From CAZTLI01 sp964614375 (lineage in GTDB: Bacteria; Chloroflexota; Anaerolineae; Aggregatilineales; Phototrophicaceae): a stretch of 6,278 bases of DNA. The position numbers and the translations under genes are program-made. The notes below the pieces were generated by a model, which did no database searches, had not been told where the DNA came from, and saw only the letters and a program-made list of their open reading frames with translations. Shown one piece after another: positions 1-5,966 of this stretch. The stretch is from contig CAZTLI010000330.1 of NCBI GenBank assembly GCA_964614375.1, positions 1 to 6,278 on the forward strand, read 5' to 3'. How positions within the stretch are numbered: position 1 is the stretch's first letter; each line of letters starts with the position of its first letter.

Positions 1-2
1 AC

Positions 3-506
3 GATTTTCTATGGCGCATTCACCAGCACACGCCAGAAAAAGGCTATATCGGCATCTTCAATCGCAGTCACTATGAAGACGTGCTCATTGTGCGTGTCAA
101 TGAGCTTGTGCCGCGCGCTGTCTGGCAACCGCGCTATGACCACATCAACCACTTCGAGCAACTCTTGGTCGATAGTGGCACACACATCCTCAAGTTTTAT
201 CTACATATTAGCAAAGATGAGCAAAAAGAACGGTTTCAAGATCGCCTCGATAAACCGGACAAACACTGGAAGTTCTCGAAAGGCGATTTGCTCGTGCGCG
301 AACGCTGGAATGACTATATGGCGGCCTATGAGGATGTGCTCACGCGCTGTAATACGGATGACGCGCCCTGGTATATCGTGCCCGCCAATCGCAAGTGGTA
401 TCGTAATCTGGCGATTATGTGGACAATTGTGAACACCTTAGAACGGATGAAGCTGGCGTATCCACCTGCTGAGGAAGGTTTGGACGCGGTGGTCATACCG
501 GATTAA
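3..506 (+). CDS. ppk2: Polyphosphate kinase 2 (PPK2) family protein, C-terminal 167 residues (5' truncated by window)
   Basis: PPK2 enzymes transfer phosphate between inorganic polyphosphate and nucleotides (AMP, ADP, GDP) in the cytoplasm. The frame is open from the window edge and contains the PPK2 hallmarks. IFNRSHYEDVL (visible residues 18-28) is the Walker-B-like motif. The cationic lid segment RLDKPDKHWKFSKGDL lies at 81-96, and APWYIVPANRKWYRNL at 121-136 precedes the C-terminal helix. The RSHYEDVL form of the motif is the one I associate with the class III / polyphosphate:AMP phosphotransferase group, rather than the DRSWYNR form of class I. About 100-130 N-terminal residues, including the Walker A loop, must lie upstream of the window. 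A GTG at position 81 is an internal Val codon, not the start, because homology continues upstream of it to residue 1. The stop codon TAA (504-506) overlaps the stop of the convergent GT9 gene. Family assignment is very secure; the substrate class is inferred. Confidence 0.95.
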   Translation, partial: DFLWRIHQHTPEKGYIGIFNRSHYEDVLIVRVNELVPRAVWQPRYDHINHFEQLLVDSGTHILKFYLHISKDEQKERFQDRLDKPDKHWKFSKGDLLVRERWNDYMAAYEDVLTRCNTDDAPWYIVPANRKWYRNLAIMWTIVNTLERMKLAYPPAEEGLDAVVIPD

Positions 507-1696
507 GCGTTCAGGGCACGATGCACCGCTTCCAGTACCTGCCCGACAGTGATGTCCGTCACACATGGATGATAAGCCGGGTTATCGTCGCCCCAGTCGA
601 TCACCCGACAGGGACGACAGCCAATCGGTGTAGTGACGATGGGATGTTTTTCCAGCGCGCCCCAGGGGCGGAATTCCGCCGGGTCTGCGGGGCCAAAGAG
701 CGTGACAGTTGGTGTATCAACGGCGGCGGCGAGGTGCATTGGCCCGCTGTCTGGCCCCATGACCAGCAGCGCCCGCTCATACAGTGCCGCCAGATGCCCG
801 ACGCGCGTATCGCCCGCCATGATGCAGCCCACTTCTTTCATAGAAGCCACAATCTGTCGTGCTAAACCGACTTCATGATCGCCGCCTGTGAAGACTATCG
901 TGGCCTTATACTGGCCCGCTAGCAAATCGGCGACGCGCGCCCAGCGTTCGGCCTGCCAGCGTTTGACCCATGTTCCCGAACCGGGATGGATGCAGATGAT
1001 ATTTTGTTTGGGTTTGATGCCCCATTCCTCCAAATAACCAGCCACATACCCCCGTTCGTTGGAGTCCACTGGAAACCTATAGCGAATGCGGTCTCGCGGA
1101 ATCGTGCCTGTCCAGTGTTCGATGAGCCGGATACTTTTCAGGATGGTGTGTTCGGGCTGATGGTTAATGCTATCGGTGAGGAATGGCACAACATCAGGGA
1201 AGTCATAGCCAATGACGATTGGAATCCCCGCCATGTGTGCCAGCGCCGCACCCCACCAATGGTCCGGTCGCAAGATAAACGCGGCGTTATAACCGATGTT
1301 GCGTATCATCCGCGCCGAACGCAGCAGTAAGGTATAGGGCGAATGCAGGCTTTCTTTTGGATTGCGACTGAAGCCGGGAAAAGGCAGTGTCAACACCGTG
1401 TCGATTTCGTCGTACTGGGCCGCGATTTGTGCTGCCCATGAACCGGCCAGCAGATGGATTTCGGTGCGGGGACGACTGGCGCGCAGGGCATGAACGGCGG
1501 GCATCGTCAGCAGCATATCGCCCAGATGGTCAGGCCGAATCAACAGCACGCGGTCTATGCCCCTGTCATCGAGCTTTTGACCGGGAATCTTCGAGATAAT
1601 TCGCAGCAGCCAGCGCCGAATATGATGACGCAGCGGCGTCTGGTGAAAGGCTGCGGTCATATGTTGATTGCGAAGTACGAGTGCGTCTCTATCCAA
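503..1696 (-). CDS. Glycosyltransferase family 9 (heptosyltransferase-like)
   Basis: GT9 enzymes are GT-B-fold transferases; the classic members add ADP-heptose to the lipopolysaccharide core at the inner face of the cytoplasmic membrane. Visible signatures of this 397-residue protein are: VLLIRPDHLGDMLLTMPA (50-67), with the conserved GD at 59-60; the HPGS nucleotide-binding strand (237-240) followed by K245; the FTGG turn (269-272); and MGPDSGPMHLAAA (313-325), carrying the D-x-G-x-x-H pattern at D316 and H321. A C-terminal cysteine group (C360, C363, C378) follows. Residues 21-39 form a basic, hydrophobic stretch ahead of the fold that could sit on the membrane. The start chosen is TTG, with an AAGGA ribosome site 8 bases upstream; the alternative ATG at residue 13 (1660-1658) has no visible site. 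The gene overlaps the preceding GT4 by 8 bases and is the last of the minus-strand string. The acceptor and donor sugars cannot be read from sequence. If the host has no LPS, true heptosyltransferase activity is unlikely. Confidence 0.93.
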   Translation of the reverse strand: MDRDALVLRNQHMTAAFHQTPLRHHIRRWLLRIISKIPGQKLDDRGIDRVLLIRPDHLGDMLLTMPAVHALRASRPRTEIHLLAGSWAAQIAAQYDEIDTVLTLPFPGFSRNPKESLHSPYTLLLRSARMIRNIGYNAAFILRPDHWWGAALAHMAGIPIVIGYDFPDVVPFLTDSINHQPEHTILKSIRLIEHWTGTIPRDRIRYRFPVDSNERGYVAGYLEEWGIKPKQNIICIHPGSGTWVKRWQAERWARVADLLAGQYKATIVFTGGDHEVGLARQIVASMKEVGCIMAGDTRVGHLAALYERALLVMGPDSGPMHLAAAVDTPTVTLFGPADPAEFRPWGALEKHPIVTTPIGCRPCRVIDWGDDNPAYHPCVTDITVGQVLEAVHRALNA

Positions 1697-2906
1697 GTCC
1701 CATGTCCTTATAGACCGCTAACAGTCGGGGAATCAGTACCGACCAGTCATAATGCTGCTTCACATCCTGTTGTGCCTGTTTCCCGCGTTGCACCCGTTCT
1801 GCCGGGTGGTGCAGCAGGGCGATGATTGCGCTGGCGATGTCCTGTTCGCCGTCGGTAATGACGAGGGCGCGTTTCGCGTCATCGAGCAGACCCGATGCTG
1901 CGGTAGAGGTTGCTACAATTGCACAACCCGACGCCATCGCTTCCAGAATTTTCAGCCGTGTGCCGCTGCCCATCCGCAATGGCGCGACATAGACCGCCGC
2001 CGCGTGTAAATAAGGCGCTACCGAATCGACCCGCCCTGTTAAGGTGATGTCGCCTCGCTCTGCAAACGGCGCGAGGCGCGGGTGCGGCTTTTGCCCGACA
2101 ATCGTTAGATGGGCGTTGGGAATTTGTCCTGTGATAGATGGCAAGATGTCATTGCCAAACCACCACATCGCATCGACATTCGGGCGATAGTCCATCTTGC
2201 CCGTGAACACAATCGCCTTGTCGCCCAAATCGACTGTTGATTCTGGCGCCTGATAGCTATCTGCGAAAATGCCATTTGGCACGACATAGACCTGCTTATC
2301 CGCCCGCAGCTGTCGCAAAATAGCCGCATCTTCTGGCGATACCGCGACTACGCCATCCGCTTGCTGGCAGATGCTGCGCTCAAAGCGTCCGATACGTCCG
2401 GCCTGAATCCACGAGTACAGCGCCGCAGGCCAGCGTTTGATTTCGCCCCTGTCTATCTGGAAGATAATTCGCTGTAAATCGGCTTCGGCGTTAAAAGCAT
2501 CATAACACAGTCGGGCAGTTGTCCCGGTGGATTTTGCCAGCGGCAGATAACACGCCACCTCGATTCCCTCGAACTGCACAAGGTCAAACGACTCTTCGCG
2601 CAACAGCGTGACTAACCGCCCGTGGAAAGTGTCGCTATACATCCTGCGGGCGATGTCGGCCTGTCGAGAGAGCAGTAAATCGCGTAGACGGTCTGTTTTC
2701 GTTCGAGCGGGTGGGGGCAGCGTTTCGATATGGCTGCAAAAGTCTGCTAGTGGGGTATCATCCGGCGATTCATCGTGATCATGAAAACTCAACAGCGTGA
2801 TGTCGTGCCCCGCCGCGTGCAGGCCGTGCAGCAAACCATAGGCGCGAATTGCGCCGCCGGAAGCGGGTGGGTAGGGCAGGCTGGCGGTAATCATCAGTAT
2901 TCGCAT
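1689..2906 (-). CDS. Glycosyltransferase family 4 (GT4, GT-B fold)
   Basis: This is a 405-residue retaining GT-B glycosyltransferase, predicted to be cytoplasmic or membrane-peripheral and to move a sugar from a nucleotide sugar to a growing glycan. The N-terminal acceptor domain begins directly at the first strand, MRILMITASLPYPPASGG, with the G17-G18 loop, as expected for a full-length start. The C-terminal donor domain shows VVAVSPEDAA (186-195), VVPNGI (208-213), FTGKMDYRPNVDA (234-246) and GSGTRLKILEAMASG (313-327). In the last motif K319 and E322 are the expected donor phosphate and ribose contacts. The first Glu of the usual E-x7-E pair is replaced by Ser314, a variant I recall as normal in the GSGTRLK subgroup, which includes the PEP-CTERM/exosortase-associated sugar transferases. 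The ATG lies 7 bases after the preceding stop, and a GAGG overlaps that stop, so translation is probably coupled. It overlaps GT9 downstream. Sugar specificity is unknown, and no PEP-CTERM or exosortase gene is visible here. Confidence 0.93.
   Translation of the reverse strand: MRILMITASLPYPPASGGAIRAYGLLHGLHAAGHDITLLSFHDHDESPDDTPLADFCSHIETLPPPARTKTDRLRDLLLSRQADIARRMYSDTFHGRLVTLLREESFDLVQFEGIEVACYLPLAKSTGTTARLCYDAFNAEADLQRIIFQIDRGEIKRWPAALYSWIQAGRIGRFERSICQQADGVVAVSPEDAAILRQLRADKQVYVVPNGIFADSYQAPESTVDLGDKAIVFTGKMDYRPNVDAMWWFGNDILPSITGQIPNAHLTIVGQKPHPRLAPFAERGDITLTGRVDSVAPYLHAAAVYVAPLRMGSGTRLKILEAMASGCAIVATSTAASGLLDDAKRALVITDGEQDIASAIIALLHHPAERVQRGKQAQQDVKQHYDWSVLIPRLLAVYKDMGLG
1705..1709 (-). 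promoter_or_regulatory. Ribosome binding site supporting the TTG start of the GT9 gene
   Basis: The minus strand reads AAGGA, an 8-base spacer, then TTG. The site lies inside the last codons of the preceding GT4 gene, so ribosomes finishing that gene are well placed to restart. It is the main reason for choosing the rare TTG at 1696 over the in-frame ATG at 1660. Confidence 0.55.
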
Positions 2907-2911
2907 CGCCG

Positions 2912-2915
2912 CCTC
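2912..2915 (-). promoter_or_regulatory. Shine-Dalgarno-like GAGG for the GT4 gene at 2906, overlapping the previous stop codon
   Basis: The minus strand reads TGAGGCGGCGATG. The TGA ends the upstream GT4 gene, GAGG is embedded in it, and the ATG follows after 5 bases. This arrangement favours termination-reinitiation between the two glycosyltransferases. Confidence 0.45.
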
Positions 2916-4011
2916 ACATCACCTGCTGATAGACATCGCGTACAATGCGCGCGGTCTTTTCCCATGTAAATCCCTTCGCCCGTTCAATTCCCGCCTGTGC
3001 CATCCGCTTGCGCCATTCGCTATCTGTCAAAACGTGTTCGAGTGCATCGGTCAATGTTGTCACATCATCAGGATCGATGAGATGTCCCACGTCACCTGTG
3101 ATTTCCGGTAATGAAGAACGGTCACTGACGATAGGTACCGTCCCGCAGGCCATCGCTTCCAGCGCGGGCAAGCCGAAGCCTTCGTAAAATGAGGGCGTGA
3201 CCAGTGTCATCGCCAGATTATACACGGCGGGCAGTTGCGCGTCGGGCACATTGTCCCGCCAGACGATATACTTGTCCAAACCTATCTGGTGGATTCTTGC
3301 CATCGTCTCATCGAAGAGCCAACCTTTGCGTCCAACCAGTACCAGCGGCGGCGCGTCTGGCAGTCGCTGTCTGAGCGCGTGATAGGCATCCAGCAGACCT
3401 CTGATATTTTTACGCGGCTCAAATGTGCCCACGAACAGGATGTATTCCGCTGGCAAATCCAGCGCTGTGCGACATTTTTCCAGTTCATCATCCGGCAGCG
3501 GTTGAAATCGTTCATCGACACCGAGCATGTGAACGGTGATTTTTTCGTCCGGTACATTGAGGATGTCCATCAAATCGCGCCGGGTTGAATCACTATCGAC
3601 GAGGATGTGGTCAGCGTGACGGGCAGCGGCGGCAATCTGGTCATTATAATAGCGGCGGCTGTCGGCGGTCAGATATTGTGGATAATGAATGAATGTTAAA
3701 TCATGCACGGTGATGACATGCCGTTTGCCGCCGCGCATGGGTGGGATAAAATCGGGACTATGGAGAATATCCAACCGATGCCGCAGCAGTTCGATGGTCA
3801 GCGCCAGTCTTTCAATGCGATGATGCGCGGGAGTCCATAAATTGACGTGGTTGAAACGGGTCACCAGCGAGTCAGTCGCTTTGCGGCTGTGGAATACCGT
3901 GTATTCGTTGTCCGTGTCGAGCGTTTCCAGCGCCTGGATTAATCGCCGGATATAGGTGCTGATTCCGCCCACACGGTAATAGGTCAGGCGTGCGTCAATT
4001 CCAATGTGCAT
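2914..4011 (-). CDS. Glycosyltransferase family 4 (mannosyltransferase-like, canonical EX7E)
   Basis: This is a GT4 retaining glycosyltransferase with complete motifs. Residue numbers count from the longer possible start at 4038. The N-terminal strand MHIGIDARLTYYRVGGIS (10-27) includes the GG loop. HDLTFIHYP (112-120) and SDSTRRDL (149-156) follow. The donor domain shows FVGTFEPRKN (202-211), whose basic pair contacts the nucleotide-sugar phosphates, and SFYEGFGLPALEAMACG (283-299) with E286 and E294 forming the EX7E pair. This pattern is typical of mannosyl- or rhamnosyl-type transferases in O-antigen and exopolysaccharide clusters, but the sugar itself is not readable. I place the start at the ATG at 4011, giving 365 residues, because the family begins at this strand. 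The ATG at 4038 would add nine residues (MAQGYTART) unlike the family. Neither has a good ribosome site. It is the first of three closely packed glycosyltransferase genes, 78 bases from the membrane-protein gene upstream. Confidence 0.93.
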   Translation of the reverse strand: MHIGIDARLTYYRVGGISTYIRRLIQALETLDTDNEYTVFHSRKATDSLVTRFNHVNLWTPAHHRIERLALTIELLRHRLDILHSPDFIPPMRGGKRHVITVHDLTFIHYPQYLTADSRRYYNDQIAAAARHADHILVDSDSTRRDLMDILNVPDEKITVHMLGVDERFQPLPDDELEKCRTALDLPAEYILFVGTFEPRKNIRGLLDAYHALRQRLPDAPPLVLVGRKGWLFDETMARIHQIGLDKYIVWRDNVPDAQLPAVYNLAMTLVTPSFYEGFGLPALEAMACGTVPIVSDRSSLPEITGDVGHLIDPDDVTTLTDALEHVLTDSEWRKRMAQAGIERAKGFTWEKTARIVRDVYQQVM

Positions 4012-4020
4012 AGTCCGCGC

Positions 4021-4026
4021 AGTATA
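4021..4026 (-). promoter_or_regulatory. Possible -10 element (TATACT) just ahead of the first glycosyltransferase gene
   Basis: On the minus strand TATACT matches the bacterial -10 consensus at five of six bases. It lies 9 bases before the ATG at 4011, so transcription from it would give an almost leaderless message. No convincing -35 hexamer is seen 16-18 bases upstream. It lies in the largest gap of the string, the natural place for a separate glycosyltransferase promoter, but a single hexamer is weak evidence. Confidence 0.2.
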
Positions 4027-4057
4027 GCCTTGAGCCATGCCAGACGCTAGAGGAAAT

Positions 4058-4089
4058 CCAACATTTACTCATTGGGCTGATAGTGTTGG
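4058..4089. repeat. Inverted repeat / possible hairpin directly after the DCC-LMF gene
   Basis: CCAACA at 4058-4063 pairs with TGTTGG at 4084-4089, extendable by a G-U and an A-U pair. Three inner pairs (4069-4071 with 4078-4080) close a six-base loop. On the minus strand the stem begins right after the TAA of the membrane-protein gene. The following bases are ATTTCC, with no run of U, so it is at best a weak or factor-dependent terminator, or an RNA-stability hairpin between the two halves of the gene string. It could also be chance. Confidence 0.3.
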
Positions 4090-5955
4090 TTATCTTGCAC
4101 CGAGGCTTTCCAGATTGACCGGTGGTAGATATAGTCCGCGTGATTCGCGCTGCCACCATGCGCCAGTATCAGCACGGCTAGCGGCGTCGGTAAATGTGTA
4201 ATCATACACGCGCGCGCGTATCAATCGGGGTGGTTCGTCCGGGAAAGGGTTGTGCTCCAACAGCGCCAATACCTGCGGCTCACCCTCCAGCAAGCGTGCG
4301 ACGAGATTGATGAACCAGCGATTTTGCTGTGGACTACCTAATGCTGCAAACCACATCTGCCAGTCTAATCGGGGTTGGAAGGGCGCGACCCAGGGCGGTG
4401 GACGCATTACGTCGCCTACTTTGTAATAAAAGGTGTAGGCTTGCCAGTCTGTACCATTGGTACTGCCTTCGATGATGATTTCGGGACGGTCTGTGGTCAT
4501 TTGAGCGAATAGACCGTAATGGTTGACAATGCGGGACGGGACGAACGCAAGCGCGACGTTGATTACTGGACGGGGCAAATCCTGCGCCGGGACGAAGAAC
4601 ACGACGAGACGGAATCCACCCAAAAACAGGATGAGTGTCGCCAGCACCAGTACCGGGATGCGTCTATACAATCGGATGCGGCGCGGTTTGCCTGCCTGCG
4701 GGAATTTATGCCACCAGCGTTTGGGAATAAGATGCTTGAACACCGCGTCATCAAACAGCAGCAGGCACAGTGCAATCGTCAGATAGTTGAAGAACGTGTA
4801 ATTACCGGTCAGCAGAATCAGCGTCATGAGCGTAATTATCAGCCATCCCGCCACAAAGCGCAGACGACGCGGCGCGAAAATCAAAAATGGTACAAGCAGT
4901 TCAATCATCAGCGTGAACAATACGGATAGCTGTTGAAACCATTCCGGTAACTGGTGCATATACCACGCAATGACATTCGGGATAGGTTGTGTGAAATAGT
5001 GATAATTGAGCGCGGTCAGGTTATGCCATGTGGGGTCGCCGCTGAGTAGTTTGACAGCGCCAGAACTGAACATCACCCGGAACACTAGAAATCGAAACAA
5101 CCAGATGACGGTCAAGGATGGTTGTTTGTCGCCTGTTCTCAATGGCAGCACATGACCCGGCGCGAGGAATATCGCCAGAAATCCGGCCTCCAACAGCAGG
5201 CCATCCCACTGAAAGCCCAGAAACACCTGTCCAATCGTCACCACCGATAGATAAAACAACCAGCATAGTGCGGCAGTTAGACCCGGCACGATGTTCAAGA
5301 CCAGCAGTCCCGCCAGCACCATGCCGCCGCCTGTCAGAAATTGCAAAAAGGCATCGCTGCCATCCAACCATGCCAGTGTGGGGAAAGTCCATATCGGGTC
5401 GGGGTAGGTGCGGGCAACGGCGTCAAGGAAATTGGTAGTGGGCAAAATCCCACGACTGCCGACCAGCCCTAATATTTGCCCGTGTAATGACCAGAATGCG
5501 ATGAAGTAGATGAGTCCCAACGCCCGCAAGAACAGCCAGCGCGTAATACTGTGACTATGCGGGCCAGGGTATCCCCAGAGCAATGTGGTCAGACGATTGG
5601 CGAAAGTGCGGTGCGTGGCAACTGTCCGATAAACCCGTTCGGATATTGCGCCGAATCCCGGGATGTAGCGATACAGAAACAGCCACCAGCCCCGTCCGGG
5701 AACATCGCTCACTGTTTCAAAGACTGCCCGCGCGCCGGTGTCAATCGCCCCGTCCGGGTGTATCAGATGCACCGACTGAGCGAACTGCTCCGCTGTAATA
5801 TCCGGGAATTGAGCGTCCACATCCTGATAGGTCGCGTAGTCAACCGAGTCGCCCGTCAACCGCTGCCAGTGTTCAATCCAGCGGCGGCAAAACCCACATT
5901 CGCCATCCCATACCAGCAGCGGCTTGTCGCGGATAGTGGCAGGTGATTCGTCCAT
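4090..5955 (-). CDS. DCC-family thiol-disulfide domain fused to lipase maturation factor-like membrane protein
   Basis: This 621-residue protein has two parts. Residues 12-115 match the DCC (DUF393/YuxK-like) family: the opening LLVWDGECGFCRRW carries the D-x-x-C-x-x-C motif with C20 and C23, suggesting a thioredoxin-like redox function. From about residue 137 it resembles lipase maturation factor (LMF) proteins: WLFLRALGLIYFIAFWSLHG (140-159), LVGSRGILP (164-172), TALNYHYFTQPIPN (314-327), WYMHQLPEW (331-339) and IELLVPF (351-357). The soluble C-terminal domain contains YGLFAQM (480-486) and PPPWVAPFQPRLDWQMWFAAL (519-539). Roughly eight or nine hydrophobic segments lie between 139 and 455. 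There is no signal peptide, so the DCC part should face the cytoplasm if the first segment enters outward. In animals LMF1 helps dimeric lipases mature in the ER; the bacterial role is not established. The start is the only sensible ATG, 11 bases after the Gfo/Idh gene, without a clear ribosome site. No lipase gene is visible here. Confidence 0.9.
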   Translation of the reverse strand: MDESPATIRDKPLLVWDGECGFCRRWIEHWQRLTGDSVDYATYQDVDAQFPDITAEQFAQSVHLIHPDGAIDTGARAVFETVSDVPGRGWWLFLYRYIPGFGAISERVYRTVATHRTFANRLTTLLWGYPGPHSHSITRWLFLRALGLIYFIAFWSLHGQILGLVGSRGILPTTNFLDAVARTYPDPIWTFPTLAWLDGSDAFLQFLTGGGMVLAGLLVLNIVPGLTAALCWLFYLSVVTIGQVFLGFQWDGLLLEAGFLAIFLAPGHVLPLRTGDKQPSLTVIWLFRFLVFRVMFSSGAVKLLSGDPTWHNLTALNYHYFTQPIPNVIAWYMHQLPEWFQQLSVLFTLMIELLVPFLIFAPRRLRFVAGWLIITLMTLILLTGNYTFFNYLTIALCLLLFDDAVFKHLIPKRWWHKFPQAGKPRRIRLYRRIPVLVLATLILFLGGFRLVVFFVPAQDLPRPVINVALAFVPSRIVNHYGLFAQMTTDRPEIIIEGSTNGTDWQAYTFYYKVGDVMRPPPWVAPFQPRLDWQMWFAALGSPQQNRWFINLVARLLEGEPQVLALLEHNPFPDEPPRLIRARVYDYTFTDAASRADTGAWWQRESRGLYLPPVNLESLGAR

Positions 5956-5966
5956 CGGTCTGCCCG

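Noticed and set aside
81..83. GTG at 81 as the start of the PPK2 gene
   Set aside because: Conserved PPK2 sequence, including IFNRSHYEDVL, runs upstream of it to the window edge, so this is an internal Val codon.
73..432. A 119-codon plus-strand frame beginning with ATG at 73
   Set aside because: It overlaps the PPK2 frame in another phase. The PPK2 frame has full family motifs, while this one is Ser/Thr/Arg-rich with none.
507..560. Possible terminator for PPK2 within the end of the GT9 gene
   Set aside because: I found no GC-rich stem followed by a U run on the plus strand here.
986..1330. A 114-codon plus-strand open frame opposite the GT9 gene
   Set aside because: It is antisense to conserved GT9 coding sequence, has no family resemblance and no convincing ribosome site.
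4519..4929. A 136-codon open frame on the plus strand, rich in Gln, Arg and Glu
   Set aside because: It lies wholly antisense to the well-supported membrane region of the DCC-LMF gene. Its composition is what the complement of hydrophobic codons yields, and it has no recognisable motif.
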